Positions 26,668 through 37,233 of a DNA stretch of 64,000 bases are shown in pieces (the stretch's first letter is position 1; each line of letters starts with the position of its first letter). The notes under the pieces are model-generated. The model was not told the DNA's origin, did not search any database, and saw only the letters and a list, made by a program, of their open reading frames with translations. The stretch covers positions 3,043,925 to 3,107,924 of the forward strand of contig NZ_CP041335.1 of NCBI RefSeq assembly GCF_008033135.1, written 5' to 3'. The translations under genes and the position numbers were made by a program. Origin of the DNA: Chitinolyticbacter meiyuanensis (GTDB taxonomy: Bacteria > Pseudomonadota > Gammaproteobacteria > Burkholderiales > Chitinibacteraceae).

Positions 26668-27285
26668 TCACTTGAAGTTCGGATCGTGAGAAAGGTCTTT
26701 CAGGGCGTTGTCCACGATCTGGCGCGTCATGGTACGAACCGCCTCATCGCCATCTTTCGAAGGAATGGCGTTTTCAGGCGGATTAGCATTGCCAATCGTA
26801 GCGTGAATGGCATGCCGCACTTCCTTATTCACCGGCTGAGCATCTCCCGCAGGCAGATAGGTCAATTTACAGACATAGCCATCCGTGACGACGCTGCCTG
26901 CCAGACCGAATGTCAACCCGGTGACGAATCCTTTCCCTTCCGGGTTATCGGTTAGCGGGATGTTGTTCAACACAATATTCAGCAGTGCCCCACCAGCCGG
27001 GCCATCAATGCTGGAAAAAAGCCCGCTCTTCTTGACTTGTTCGGCGACCTGATCCTTGAGATAGGCCGTCGCTGTGGCATTCGGCGCACCCTTGGTCTGA
27101 AACTCGAACTTCAGTTGAACCGGCTGTGGTTGAGCAACTGGCTTGATATCGCCCGGCTGAATATCGCGCGTAGCGGTATCAACATACATGCTTGCACAAC
27201 CACTCATCAGCATTGTCGCGGCGAGCGCACCGACCATTAACACCCGCTTAAGCATCTGATTTTGAAGCGATTGATTTTTACTCAT
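26668..27285 (-). CDS. Predicted lipoprotein of unknown function
   Basis: 205 residues. The signal peptide has lipobox LMSGC, then ASMYVDTATRDIQPGDIKPV. The middle reads AYLKDQVAEQVKKSGLFSSIDG, followed by a glycine-rich hydrophobic stretch GFVTGLTFGLAGSVV, which could be a glycine-zipper in the outer membrane. A strong ribosome site (AAAGGGGGG) marks ATG 27285 rather than the longer start at 27318. First gene of a two-lipoprotein operon. No family name is assigned; GC is lower than in the surrounding genes, which suggests recent acquisition. Confidence 0.78.
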   Translation of the reverse strand: MSKNQSLQNQMLKRVLMVGALAATMLMSGCASMYVDTATRDIQPGDIKPVAQPQPVQLKFEFQTKGAPNATATAYLKDQVAEQVKKSGLFSSIDGPAGGALLNIVLNNIPLTDNPEGKGFVTGLTFGLAGSVVTDGYVCKLTYLPAGDAQPVNKEVRHAIHATIGNANPPENAIPSKDGDEAVRTMTRQIVDNALKDLSHDPNFK

Positions 27286-27524
27286 TGGCCCCCCTTTGGA
27301 TTTCTTCGAGTAGATCATTTAGTTGTCGTATCAGCTGTCCTGAACAGCGAGCAGGATTCTAATACCAAACAGCTAATATGTCCTTTCTACTCAAGGGGCA
27401 TTTGATCAAAATCGCAAACTTACGGAAAAGGCCTGCTCAGCAATCTGAGCCACGTGCCAATGCCGGTAAATTGGCCGTTCCGCGATGCACTGCCAACAAG
27501 CGGATTACGTTCGCGACTCTGGGC

Positions 27525-30200
27525 TCACAACCGCTTCACCACCCACTTCAGCCCATCATCCTCGGGATGGGGATGGATTTCGAAGCCGAGGCGCTTCATG
27601 AAGTTGAGCATAGTCTTGTTGCTGGTCAGCACCTCGCCTTCGACCAGATCGAGGCTCATATCGCGGGCAGCGGCGAACAACGCTTCCATCAGCCGGCCCC
27701 CCAGGCCTTTGCCCTGCATGCTGTCGGCGATGACGATGGCGAATTCGCAACTGTCGTAGTCCGGGTTCACGGTGAAACGCGCCACACCGAGGATGCGCTC
27801 GTCCTCGCCTTCACCGAGCGTACCGACCAGCGCCACTTCGCGGGCGTAGTCCATCTGGGTGAAGCGGGCCAGCATCGATTGCGGCAGCGTTTTCAGCGTG
27901 TTCATGTAGCGGTTGTAGCGCGTCTCGTCCGACAGCTCGGCAACGAAGGCCGCCATCATCTCGGCGTCTTCCGGCCGCACCGGGCGGATGGTGAGCGGCA
28001 CGCCATTCTTCAGCTGGGTGAGCTGTACCAGCTGCGATGGATAGGGATGGATGGCCATGTGCTGGTAGCGGCGAGCCTTCTCTTCCACCGGCGCGACGAC
28101 CAGGCGTGCGTCGACCGCGATCACGCCGCTTTCATCGGCCACCAGCGGGTTCATGTCGAGCTGCAGCACCTGCGGCAGCTCGCACACCAGTTCGGACAGC
28201 CGCAACAGCACGTTCTCCACGGCCTCCAGGTTCACCGCCGGCTGGTTGCGGAACGCCTCCAGCATCTTCTTCACCTTGGTGCGGCGCATCAGGTTCTGCG
28301 CGAGGTATTCATTGAGCGGCGGCAGCGTCACCGCCACGTCATTGAATACCTCGACCGCGATACCACCGGCGCCGAAGGTAATGACCGGGCCAAAGGCCTT
28401 GTCGCGCGCCACGCCCAGCATCAGTTCGCGACCGAAGCGGCGCTGGTGCATGGGCTGAACGGTGAGGCCGCGGACCGCATCGCCAAAGCGCTCGCGGGCA
28501 CGGGTGAGCATGCGATTGGCCTCGGCAGCGACAGCAACCAGGCTCTGGATATTGAGCACCACGCCGTCGATGTCGGTCTTGTGGGTGATGCCCTCGACGT
28601 CGAGTTTCAACACCACCGGCAGGCCCAGGCCCATTGCCACGGTCACCGCCTCGTCGGCGCTGGCGGCGCGCAGCGTCGGCGTGACCGGGATATGGAAGGC
28701 CCGCAACACGGCCTTGGATTCGATCTCGTCGAGTGCGCTGCGGCCCTGCGCCAGTACCGTATCGATGATGGTGCGCGCGGTATCGAGATCGGGGCTCTCC
28801 CATTCGCCGAGCGGCGCGGCGGTCTGCAGCAGCAGTTGCTGGTTGTACTGCCAGGAGGCGAGCGAGTAGAACACCTCGACGCCGTGCTCGGGGGCGTTGA
28901 AGCAAGCGGTGCTGGACTTGGCGAGCAGCTTGCGGCTGCCCTCCACCTTGCGCCCGCCGATCCAGGCCAGCAGGATGGGTTTATCGGTGCTGGCCCGCAG
29001 CGCGATCATCGCCTCGGCCGTGGCCATGTGGTCGGTACCGACCTGCGGCGTGAACACCACCACCACGCCATCGACCTGAGGATCGTCCAGCACCGCCTGG
29101 GTGGCGAGGCGGAAGCGCTCGGCCGAAGCATCGCCCAGGATGTCGACCGGGTTCACCGTCACCGCCTGTGGCGGCAACAGCGCCTGCAGCCGCGCCTGCG
29201 TTTCCGGCGCCAACGTCGGCAATTGGATGTGCAGATCATGTGCGCGATCGACTGCCATCATGCCCGCGCCCATGCCGTTGGTGAGGATGGCAAGCCGGCG
29301 CCCCTTGGTGCGGTAGTTGCCGTTGACCACCCGCGCGGCAATGAACAGCTGGTTGATCGAGCGGATACGCAGCACGCCAGCACGGCGCAGTGCCGCCTCG
29401 AACACGTCATCCCGGCCGATCAAGCGCTCGCTATGCGTGCGCCCCAGCGCCACCTTGTCGTCGTAACGCCCCACCTTGAGCACCATCACCGGCTTGGTGC
29501 GCGAGGCCGCACGCAGCGCGGACATCAACATCCGTGCATCGGCCACATCCTCGAGGTAGAGCAGGATGGAGCGGGTTTTGGGATCGGAGACCAGGTAATC
29601 GAGCGTTTCGCCGACATCAACATCCGCCTCGGTGCCGAGCGACACCACGCTGGAAAAGCCGACATCGTGCGATTCAGCCCAATCGAGGATGGCCGAGGCC
29701 ACGGCCGACGATTGCGACACCAGCGCGAGGTTGCCGCCCTTGATCTTGCCCTGGTAGTGCGCGCCGATCATGCGCGCGATCGGCCGGGCCAGGCCGAACA
29801 CGGTGGGGCCGAAGATGCGCAGCCCGTACTGGCGCGCACAGGCGCGCAACTGGTCGAGCAGCACGCGCGATTTCTCGTCGGTGCCGACGAAGTCGCACGA
29901 CATGATGGCCACCGCCGCCACGCCATGCTTGCCGCATTCCTCAACCAGGGTCTTCAGCGTGCGCGTCGGCGTGGTGATGATGGCAAGCTCGGGCGCGGGC
30001 TTCACCTGCCGCACATGCTTGACCGCCTTCACGCCCATCACCGTGGGGTGGCGCAGGTTCACCGGATGGAGCTTGCCGGCGTAACCGCCCTCGATCAGGT
30101 TGGCGAACACGGTCTTGCCGACTGCGCCCTCGGTCTCGGAAGCACCGATCACGGCGACCGATTTGGGATCGAACAGCGGTGTGAGGTAGTGCTGCTTCAT
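27525..30200 (-). CDS. Acyl-CoA synthetase-like/GNAT fusion, Pat-type protein acetyltransferase
   Basis: 891 residues. Residues 1-700 form the NDP-forming acyl-CoA synthetase body: CoA-binding VAVIGASETEGAVGKTVFANL, VSQSSAVASAILDWA, and an ATP-grasp part with LPVVLKLDVEGITHKTDIDGV and ITFGAGGIAVEVFNDVAVTLPPLN. The C-terminal 160 residues are a GNAT domain (ADSMQGKGLGGRLMEALF). The synthetase half has GRTHSERLIGRDDVF where active enzymes carry the catalytic SHTG. This arrangement and loss are those of PatZ/Pat protein lysine acetyltransferases that inactivate acetyl-CoA synthetase. The regulatory role is established for the family; the target here is inferred. Confidence 0.9.
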   Translation of the reverse strand: MKQHYLTPLFDPKSVAVIGASETEGAVGKTVFANLIEGGYAGKLHPVNLRHPTVMGVKAVKHVRQVKPAPELAIITTPTRTLKTLVEECGKHGVAAVAIMSCDFVGTDEKSRVLLDQLRACARQYGLRIFGPTVFGLARPIARMIGAHYQGKIKGGNLALVSQSSAVASAILDWAESHDVGFSSVVSLGTEADVDVGETLDYLVSDPKTRSILLYLEDVADARMLMSALRAASRTKPVMVLKVGRYDDKVALGRTHSERLIGRDDVFEAALRRAGVLRIRSINQLFIAARVVNGNYRTKGRRLAILTNGMGAGMMAVDRAHDLHIQLPTLAPETQARLQALLPPQAVTVNPVDILGDASAERFRLATQAVLDDPQVDGVVVVFTPQVGTDHMATAEAMIALRASTDKPILLAWIGGRKVEGSRKLLAKSSTACFNAPEHGVEVFYSLASWQYNQQLLLQTAAPLGEWESPDLDTARTIIDTVLAQGRSALDEIESKAVLRAFHIPVTPTLRAASADEAVTVAMGLGLPVVLKLDVEGITHKTDIDGVVLNIQSLVAVAAEANRMLTRARERFGDAVRGLTVQPMHQRRFGRELMLGVARDKAFGPVITFGAGGIAVEVFNDVAVTLPPLNEYLAQNLMRRTKVKKMLEAFRNQPAVNLEAVENVLLRLSELVCELPQVLQLDMNPLVADESGVIAVDARLVVAPVEEKARRYQHMAIHPYPSQLVQLTQLKNGVPLTIRPVRPEDAEMMAAFVAELSDETRYNRYMNTLKTLPQSMLARFTQMDYAREVALVGTLGEGEDERILGVARFTVNPDYDSCEFAIVIADSMQGKGLGGRLMEALFAAARDMSLDLVEGEVLTSNKTMLNFMKRLGFEIHPHPEDDGLKWVVKRL

Positions 30201-30440
30201 GGTCAGGCTCGGCGTGGCGGGAGATCACAGAGGATGTGCATCGATTGTAGCGGCTGGGTGTGTCATGTTGGTGCAGCGCTGCGGCAGTGTTGCCGCCGAT
30301 CAAGGCCGCACGCACCCGCATTCCGGCAGCGAGATGGTTCGGCACAGTGGCAGGCAAAGGCGATTGAAGCACGTGACGTGCCAGGCACCCGCCTCTATCA
30401 TCGCCGGCTTCCCCTCCTCCCCTGCATTGCGGCTTTCACC

Positions 30441-31298
30441 ATGCCCTATCTCGCCTTGATCACTGTCGTCTGGGCTCTCTCCTTCAACCTGATCGGCGAA
30501 TTCCTTGCCGGCCAGGTCGACAGCGACTTCGCCGTACTGGCGCGAGTGCTGATCGCCGGCGCCGTATTCTGGCCGTTGCTGCGCCCTGCGGGCATGCCAT
30601 CGCAGCGCAGCGTCGGCACCATGGTGTGCGGCGCGCTGCAGTTTGGCCTGACCTACCTGCTGCTCTATCGTTCCTTCGCGTTTCTCTCGGTGCCGGAAGT
30701 CTTGCTGTTCACCATCTTCACGCCCATCTACATCACCTTGCTGGATGACGCATTTGCCCGACGTTTCTCGCCACGCGCAGCGCAGGCGGCACTGATCGCC
30801 ATTGCCGGCTCGGCCATCATCCGTTTCGACGGCATCAGCAGCCATTTCCTCACCGGCTTCCTGATGCTGCAGGCCGCCAACCTCGCCTTTGCGCTGGGCC
30901 AGATCGGCTACAAGTGGCTGCTGCTGCGCTACCCCAACCCTCGACCGGCGCGCGACAGCTTCGGCTGGTTCTTCGTCGGCGCGCTGCTGGTGGCCCTGCC
31001 CTCGTTCCTGATCTTCGGCAATCCGGCCAAGTTGCCGAGCACCGCCACGCAATGGGGCGTGCTGCTCTACATGGGCCTCATCGCCTCGGCACTGGGCTTT
31101 TTCTGGTGGAACAAGGGCGCCAGCCTGGTCGATGCCGGCACCCTCGGCGCGATGAACAATATGCACATTCCGGTAGGCATCCTGCTGCACGTATTGATCT
31201 GGGGTCAGGACGAAAATCTGGGCCGTTTGGCCTTGGGCGGGGCAGTGATCGGAATGGCAGTGTGGTGGAGCGAGCGAAGGCCCCGCATACAAAGATGA
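30441..31298 (+). CDS. EamA family (DMT superfamily) transporter
   Basis: 285 residues with about ten transmembrane helices in two EamA repeats. The N-terminal half has VVWALSFNLIGEFLAG and FGLTYLLLYRSFAFLSVPEVLLFT. The C-terminal half has SALGFFWWNKGASLVDAGTLGAMNN. Family members export amino acids, amines or carboxylates. The same reading frame is open far upstream, antisense to the Pat-type gene; that extension is ignored because the conserved first helix starts at this ATG. Confidence 0.9.
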   Translation: MPYLALITVVWALSFNLIGEFLAGQVDSDFAVLARVLIAGAVFWPLLRPAGMPSQRSVGTMVCGALQFGLTYLLLYRSFAFLSVPEVLLFTIFTPIYITLLDDAFARRFSPRAAQAALIAIAGSAIIRFDGISSHFLTGFLMLQAANLAFALGQIGYKWLLLRYPNPRPARDSFGWFFVGALLVALPSFLIFGNPAKLPSTATQWGVLLYMGLIASALGFFWWNKGASLVDAGTLGAMNNMHIPVGILLHVLIWGQDENLGRLALGGAVIGMAVWWSERRPRIQR

Positions 31299-31463
31299 TG
31301 TTTTTCTTACAAACAAGAAAATACATAGTCATATTTTGCGCAAGCACGACAATGGAATGCCGTTTGTCGGTGTCAGGCTGCGGCTAGCGGTTCCTGCTCG
31401 CAGTCGGGGGCAATGACGGTTTCTACTCTGGCGTCCGACCCCACGCGCCCGAGGCTTTCCCCG

Positions 31464-33956
31464 ATGTCATTGCGCCCCACGCTTCCTCCCCTCGTTTCAC
31501 TCTGCGCCGCCGTGTTGCTGGCCGGATGCGGTGGCGGTGGCGGCAGCGATGGCCTGGGCGGCTCGCCCGCCCCAACGCCTTCCGGCCCTACCCCGACTCC
31601 GCCACCACTGGCAGCGTCGTTCAAGCAGATCGACGACCCCCGGCCTGCGGTGGTCAACGACTGGCAAACCGCCTTGATCGAGAGCGAACGCGGTCGTGGC
31701 TGGGGCACGGTGCAGACGTTGCCGGTGGAAGGTCAGGTGGTCACACAGAACCCACCGGTATTCAGCTGGCCACTGCACCCTCCCAAAGCACCCAACCAAG
31801 TCTACGACTACGATCTGGAAGTCCGGTTTCCCGATGGCAACGTAAGACGCTATCCCGTTGCGACCAACTGGTTCCTGCCGCGTGAGCAGTTCGGTGCAGG
31901 TAGCTACACCTGGCGGGTAATCGGGCGCGGCCTTGAGGCTGGCGGCGCAGATGCTATCGGTGCATGGCGCCAGTTCAGCATCAGCGCCGACGCCCAGGCA
32001 CTGTTCGACCCTGGGGCGCTGGTCACCGCAGCTTCCGATGCCAGCTGGTTTGCAGCCATCGCAGCCACTCCGCACCCGCGTGTGCTGACCGATGCCCGCC
32101 TGGACACATTGCGGCCATTCCTGTTCAACCAACGCAAAACAGTCTGGGATGCGATCGCTGCCCGCGTGGCGACGCAGGCGGTCGATCCAGCACAGGCCCC
32201 CCCCGCGTTGCCCGCGACCGCACAACTGACATCGGTGAGCGAAACGGAGCAGCGACGCATCGAAGAAGCTGCCCTGGTCTGGCGTGTCTGGCGCAGTTCG
32301 GCCAACGCCACCGAACAATCGGCCGCTGCCGTCGCGCTGGCCGATGCCAAGGCACGGCTGCTGAACCTGGCCAACTGGGACAACAACACCTTCACCGGAC
32401 AGGACAGCGCGACCGACGTTGCGGTCCGTCATGTGCTGTGGGCGCTGACGCTCGGCTACGACCATCTCTCCACCAACTTGAGTAGCGGCGAACGCGACAC
32501 GGTGGTACAAGCGATCGCGACCCGGGCCGGCCAGGTCCAGAGTCGCGCAATCGGCGCATTCCGCGCGCGCGAACGCATGCCGTTCGAAGCCCATTCGGCA
32601 GCCTCCCTGATCACGCTGGCCGGCGCGACCGCGGTCATGGCCGGCGATTCCGTGGGTGGCAACACGCAGTTCAGCCAGGCGCAGTTCGCACGGCTGGTGC
32701 CGCTGGCCTATGCATTCGGCCATCCGTGGGGCGGCGCAGACGGCGGCTACGGCAATGGCGGGGGGTATGGCGAATGGCTGATGGACAACAGCTTCGGCTA
32801 TCTCGATGCGCTGCACGCGGTCACCGGAGCAAATCCGTATCGACTGCAGCAGATGCAGAACTATGCGAAATACCGGCTGTATGCGATTCCGTATGGCCGC
32901 CTACATGCACCGTTCGGTGACGGCGCAGTCATCGAGGGCTTCCAGGTGCCCTATTACGCCTACTGGCTGGCCACCCGCATTCCTGGCCAGGCCACGGCCT
33001 GGATGGCTGCCCAGCAACCGATTCGCGCCAATTTCGGTGGGCTGACGCGTACGTTGATGTCTCCAGCGATCGACCCGGCCACGGCGGCGGATCCCGGCAT
33101 GAACAGCAGCAGCATGCTATTCGCCAGTACGGGCCAGGTCTCGATGCACAGCAGTCTGACCGATACCGCGCGCACCACGATTCATTTCAAGTCCAGCCCT
33201 TTTGGCTCAAGCAATCACAGCCATGCGGATCAGAATCACTTGGTCATCGGCAGCAAGGGCAAGGCCCTGCTTATCGACAGTGGCTACTACGACTCCTACC
33301 TGTCACCGCATGCCAAGGCCTGGTATCGACAGACCAAGGCACACAACGCAGTGACCTATGACGGCGGAACCGGGCAACGAACCGAAGCCAACGGCCAGTC
33401 CACCGATATTTCTGCGATGGGCCAGATCGTCGGGTATCACGACGGCGGCAATTTCACGATTGCGACCGGTGATGCGACACCTGCCTATGATCCGGCTGTC
33501 ATCACACGCGCTCGACGCACCGTGCTCTACCTCAAGCCAGACCTGCTGCTGGTACACGATGATCTTGCCGCCAGCCGGGCAGTGCGCTGGGAGTGGAATT
33601 TCCACTCGCTCTATGCCCCCAATACCGCCGGTGGAGCGAGCAGCACGGTGAAAATCACCAACGGTGACGCCTCGCTGTGCATGCAGCAGATCGGTGTAGA
33701 GCGCTTTGATCGCCTGACCGTCATTGACCAATTCCCCGTCGATCCCGCCTTGGCGAGTTTCGCACCGCAATTCCATGGCACTTGGCAGACCAGCAGTGCC
33801 AGGAACGCGCTGCAAAGCCTGGTGTTGATCGATGTCGGTTGCAAGGGTACGACCACACCGACAGTAGCCCAGACCAGCGCGGGCTTGTTGCTCGAACTGC
33901 AGGGCCGCCAGTTCCTGTTCCGTCCCGGCCTGCTGCCGGCCTATTCAACGAACTGA
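31464..33956 (+). CDS. Heparinase II/III family polysaccharide lyase, lipoprotein (first copy)
   Basis: 830 residues from ATG 31464, which puts a signal with lipobox LLAGC at the N-terminus (a longer start at 31413 adds 17 residues). A glycine/proline-rich linker leads to a DUF4962-like N-terminal domain (TQNPPVFSWPLHPP, SYTWRVIGR). Next is an alpha/alpha-toroid (HPRVLTDARLDTLRPFLF; ERMPFEAHSAASLITLAG; GGADGGYGNGGGYGEW), then the heparinase II/III beta-domain ([40 protein letters not shown]). Family members eliminate uronic-acid-containing polymers such as heparin, alginate or related chains; the exact substrate cannot be read. Its close relative follows 141 bases downstream. Confidence 0.88.
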   Translation: MSLRPTLPPLVSLCAAVLLAGCGGGGGSDGLGGSPAPTPSGPTPTPPPLAASFKQIDDPRPAVVNDWQTALIESERGRGWGTVQTLPVEGQVVTQNPPVFSWPLHPPKAPNQVYDYDLEVRFPDGNVRRYPVATNWFLPREQFGAGSYTWRVIGRGLEAGGADAIGAWRQFSISADAQALFDPGALVTAASDASWFAAIAATPHPRVLTDARLDTLRPFLFNQRKTVWDAIAARVATQAVDPAQAPPALPATAQLTSVSETEQRRIEEAALVWRVWRSSANATEQSAAAVALADAKARLLNLANWDNNTFTGQDSATDVAVRHVLWALTLGYDHLSTNLSSGERDTVVQAIATRAGQVQSRAIGAFRARERMPFEAHSAASLITLAGATAVMAGDSVGGNTQFSQAQFARLVPLAYAFGHPWGGADGGYGNGGGYGEWLMDNSFGYLDALHAVTGANPYRLQQMQNYAKYRLYAIPYGRLHAPFGDGAVIEGFQVPYYAYWLATRIPGQATAWMAAQQPIRANFGGLTRTLMSPAIDPATAADPGMNSSSMLFASTGQVSMHSSLTDTARTTIHFKSSPFGSSNHSHADQNHLVIGSKGKALLIDSGYYDSYLSPHAKAWYRQTKAHNAVTYDGGTGQRTEANGQSTDISAMGQIVGYHDGGNFTIATGDATPAYDPAVITRARRTVLYLKPDLLLVHDDLAASRAVRWEWNFHSLYAPNTAGGASSTVKITNGDASLCMQQIGVERFDRLTVIDQFPVDPALASFAPQFHGTWQTSSARNALQSLVLIDVGCKGTTTPTVAQTSAGLLLELQGRQFLFRPGLLPAYSTN

Positions 33957-34097
33957 GTGCATTACCGAATACCGGATCGCTGCCACCGCCCGTCCTCCCG
34001 CTCGCCCAGCGCCCCGGAATTGTCATGCCGCGCTGCGAACGTACGCAGCTGATCAATCGTATTACCGCTGTACACCGGCTTCACAACAGGAATTGCC

Positions 34098-36512
34098 ATG
34101 CTTTTGTCTTCTCTTCGTCGTGCCAGCCTGCTACCCCTGCTGACCGCCGCCTGCTGGCTTCCCACGGCAGCCGAAGCGGCCTTCACCCCCATCAAGGCAA
34201 TCGCTGAGCCGGTTTCCCGCGATTGGCTGGATACCCTCACTGAACAGCAACGCGCGGATGGCGTTGCTGTCATGCCGATCCGGCCTGCACCGGGGCAAAG
34301 CGTCACCCAGAACCCGCCGGCGTTCTCCTGGCCGCTGCACAAGCTGCGCACTGCCACGCAGGCCATCAACTACAAGCTGCAGATCCGCTTTCCGGATGGC
34401 AGCGTGCGCACGCATTACCTCAACACCAACTGGTACCTGGCCCGGGAGCATTACCCGGCAGGCAGCTATCGCTGGCGCGTCACCGGCGGCTTCATGGGCG
34501 AGAACGGTACCCACGACTACGGCACCTGGCGTAGCTTCGCCATTGCCAGCAAGGCACAGGATGTATTCGATCCGGGCAAACTTGTCGACGCAAAAACCGA
34601 TGCGGCCTGGTTCAAGGCGGTCGTAGCAACGCCGCATCCTCGTATCGTGACGGAGGCGTATCTGGACCAGCTGCGGCCCTACATCCTGGGTGAACGCCGT
34701 GCGGCTTGGGATGCGCTGGTCGGCCGGGTGCGGCAGCAGGTGGAACTCAACAGCCCCAGCAGCCAGCCCGCAGACAGCGCCCTCAAAACGGTGACCGAAG
34801 TCGAAGAAACCCGGATGGAAGATGCCATTCTGGTCTGGCGCATGTGGCGCAGCTCCGGGGTAAGCACCGAGCGTCAGCTCGCGAACGATGCCCTCGCCGA
34901 TGCCAAGTCCCGGCTCTTGCAGCTGATGCGCTGGGATACCGTGAAGCTCGATGGGCGGGACAGCAACACCGATATCCCCGTACGCAATCTGCTGTGGACG
35001 CTCACGCTGGGTTACGACCACCTCTATAGCGCGCTATCCAGTAGCGAGCGCGATGCGTTGCTTCGTGCAATCGCAGTCCGCGCCAAGCAGGCCCAGGATA
35101 GAGTGATTGGCCCATTCCGCGCGCTGGAGCGCATGCCGCTGGATTCGCACGCCACCGCGTCGCTGGTGGCGCTGGCCGCCACAACGGCAGTGATGGCAGG
35201 GGATGGCGGCAACGATGTCACCCAGTTCAACCAGAGCCAGTTCGCCCGGCTGGTGCCATTTGCCTACACTTTCATTCACCCGTGGGGCGCCGCCGACGGC
35301 GCTCACGGCAACGGTGGCGGTTACGCCGAATGGTTCATGGACGAGAATTTCCCGTACCTCGACGCCCTGCATGCAGTAACCGGCGCCAATCCATATCGGC
35401 TGCAGCAGATGCGCAACTATGCCATCTACCGGCTTTACTCCATTCCCTACGGCAAATTGCACGCGCCATTTGGCGACGGCGCGGTGATCGAGGGCTACCA
35501 GGTCAACTATTACGCTTACTGGTTGGCTACTCGGATGCCCGGCCCCGCCACCAACTGGATGGCCACCGTCCTGCCGGTCAATGGCAAGCACGACCCGCTG
35601 TCACGCACCCTGCTCTCACCGCCAGTTTCACCACCCAAGACGGCCTCACCCGGGCGCTCGACCTCAGCGGCGTATTTCCCGAGTACCGGCCAAGTTTCGA
35701 TGCACAGCAGCTTGACTGATCCGGATCGCACCACCATCCACTTCAAGTCCAGCGCCTTCGGCTCGGTGAACCATAGCCACGCTGATCAGAACCATTTCAT
35801 CGTCGGCAGTCAGGGCAAGGCCTTGCTGATCGACAGTGGCTACTACGACTACTACCTGTCGCCGCATGGCAAGGCTTGGTATCGGCAGACCAAAGCGCAT
35901 AACGCCATCACCTACGATGGCGGCACCGGCCAACGCACGGCCATCGAGAAACTGCCGACCGATTATTCGGCCACGGGTCGGATCACCGGGTATCAGGATG
36001 GCGGCGATTTTGTCATGGTCACTGGCGATGCGTCGGCGGCCTACGATGCCGATACAGTCACCCGCGCAGTTCGCAGCCTCGTCTATATCAAGCCTGGCCT
36101 CATCCTGGTACACGACGATCTGCTGGCCAAACGCCCGATCCGCTGGGAGTGGAATTTCCACTCGCTCAATGCACCACTGATCACTGGCGGTGCGCTCGGC
36201 AGCGTGAAGCTCGTCAACGAGACCGCCACCTTGTGTATGCGGCAGATCGGCGGCAACCGGTTCGACGCATTGAGTGTGACCGACCAGTTTCCGGTCAACC
36301 CCGTCAAATCGAACTTCAAACCGCAATTCCATGGCACTTGGCGTGCCAACACGGCACGGCAGCAGCACCAGAGCCTGATGCTGATCGACGTCGGCTGCCA
36401 GCTCACGCGCATTCCGACCGCAGTACACGACGGCGTCTATATCACTGTCACCGTGGACGGCCGCTCGTTCCGTTTCGCACCCAACACGCTCCCGTCCTAC
36501 ACGGCGCAGTAA
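34098..36512 (+). CDS. Heparinase II/III family polysaccharide lyase (second copy)
   Basis: 804 residues with a cleavable signal peptide (ends AAEA) instead of a lipobox, so this copy is probably periplasmic or secreted while its partner is membrane anchored. It has the same domains as the upstream copy, with long identical stretches ([53 protein letters not shown]). The likely active-site residues of the toroid (around NGGGYAEW) and the sheet domain (HADQNH, KAHN) are kept in both, so neither looks inactivated. Ends just before ppa, with no clear terminator between. Confidence 0.88.
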   Translation: MLLSSLRRASLLPLLTAACWLPTAAEAAFTPIKAIAEPVSRDWLDTLTEQQRADGVAVMPIRPAPGQSVTQNPPAFSWPLHKLRTATQAINYKLQIRFPDGSVRTHYLNTNWYLAREHYPAGSYRWRVTGGFMGENGTHDYGTWRSFAIASKAQDVFDPGKLVDAKTDAAWFKAVVATPHPRIVTEAYLDQLRPYILGERRAAWDALVGRVRQQVELNSPSSQPADSALKTVTEVEETRMEDAILVWRMWRSSGVSTERQLANDALADAKSRLLQLMRWDTVKLDGRDSNTDIPVRNLLWTLTLGYDHLYSALSSSERDALLRAIAVRAKQAQDRVIGPFRALERMPLDSHATASLVALAATTAVMAGDGGNDVTQFNQSQFARLVPFAYTFIHPWGAADGAHGNGGGYAEWFMDENFPYLDALHAVTGANPYRLQQMRNYAIYRLYSIPYGKLHAPFGDGAVIEGYQVNYYAYWLATRMPGPATNWMATVLPVNGKHDPLSRTLLSPPVSPPKTASPGRSTSAAYFPSTGQVSMHSSLTDPDRTTIHFKSSAFGSVNHSHADQNHFIVGSQGKALLIDSGYYDYYLSPHGKAWYRQTKAHNAITYDGGTGQRTAIEKLPTDYSATGRITGYQDGGDFVMVTGDASAAYDADTVTRAVRSLVYIKPGLILVHDDLLAKRPIRWEWNFHSLNAPLITGGALGSVKLVNETATLCMRQIGGNRFDALSVTDQFPVNPVKSNFKPQFHGTWRANTARQQHQSLMLIDVGCQLTRIPTAVHDGVYITVTVDGRSFRFAPNTLPSYTAQ

Positions 36513-36601
36513 GGAAGCTGACTCGAAGCGCCACAGGGTTTGTGGCGCTTCGGTTCGCCGATATACTTGCCGCCGTTGCCAACGCACCCCTCGAGGAACA
36601 G

Positions 36602-37132
36602 ATGGATATCAGCAAGATCCCCGCCGGCAAGAACCTGCCGGAAGACTTCAACGTCATCATCGAAATCCCGGCCAATGCCCCGCCGATCAAGTACGAATTC
36701 GACAAGGAAGCCGGCGCCATCGTCGTCGACCGCTTCGTTGGCACCTCGATGTCCTATCCGATGAACTACGGCTTCGTGCCGCACACGCTGTCGCTCGATG
36801 GTGATCCAACCGACGTGCTGGTGCACACCCCGTTCCCGCTCGCTCCCGGCATGGTGATCCGCTGCCGTGCCATCGGCGTGCTGGGTATGGAAGACGAGTC
36901 GGGCCTGGATGCCAAGGTCATCGCCGTGCCGGTCGAGAAGATCTGCCCGATGTACAAGCACATCCAGAAGCTGGAAGACCTGCCGGAGCTGCTGCTGGCC
37001 CAGATCAAGCATTACTTCGAGCACTACAAGGACCTGGAAAAGGGCAAGTGGGTAAAGGTGACCGGCTGGGCCGACAAGGCCGCTGCGGAAGCAGAGATCA
37101 TGGCAAGCTTCGAGCGCGCCAAGAACGCCTGA
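36602..37132 (+). CDS. ppa: Inorganic pyrophosphatase
   Basis: 176 residues, family I soluble pyrophosphatase. Hallmarks are [46 protein letters not shown] with the metal-binding D-x-D-P-T-D, and [12 protein letters not shown]. It hydrolyses the PPi made by polymer synthesis. The frame is open well upstream inside the lyase gene, but this ATG gives the family N-terminus. A long inverted-repeat terminator follows. Confidence 0.97.
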   Translation: MDISKIPAGKNLPEDFNVIIEIPANAPPIKYEFDKEAGAIVVDRFVGTSMSYPMNYGFVPHTLSLDGDPTDVLVHTPFPLAPGMVIRCRAIGVLGMEDESGLDAKVIAVPVEKICPMYKHIQKLEDLPELLLAQIKHYFEHYKDLEKGKWVKVTGWADKAAAEAEIMASFERAKNA

Positions 37133-37143
37133 TCGCCAAGCGC

Positions 37144-37183
37144 CCAACAAAAAACCCGCGACTGGTCGCGGGTTTTTTGTTGG
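37144..37183 (+). terminator. Rho-independent terminator of ppa
   Basis: A perfect 19-base inverted repeat: a stem with an A run on the 5' side, a GC core and a T run on the 3' side. It could stop transcription in both directions, including the tRNA reading from the other strand. Confidence 0.92.
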
Positions 37184-37233
37184 TTCAGCCAATCCGACCT
37201 CAGGGCGGGCTCGACTGCAAAACCGATGAAGTG

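Noticed and set aside
27378..30440. Very long open frame on the plus strand opposite the Pat-type gene
   Set aside because: It is the antisense shadow of a well-supported 891-residue gene, kept open by high GC at codon third positions. Only its 3' end (from 30441) is a real transporter gene.
31464..36512. Tandem lyases as one gene split by a frameshift
   Set aside because: Each has its own signal peptide and full domain set, so they are two complete genes from a duplication.
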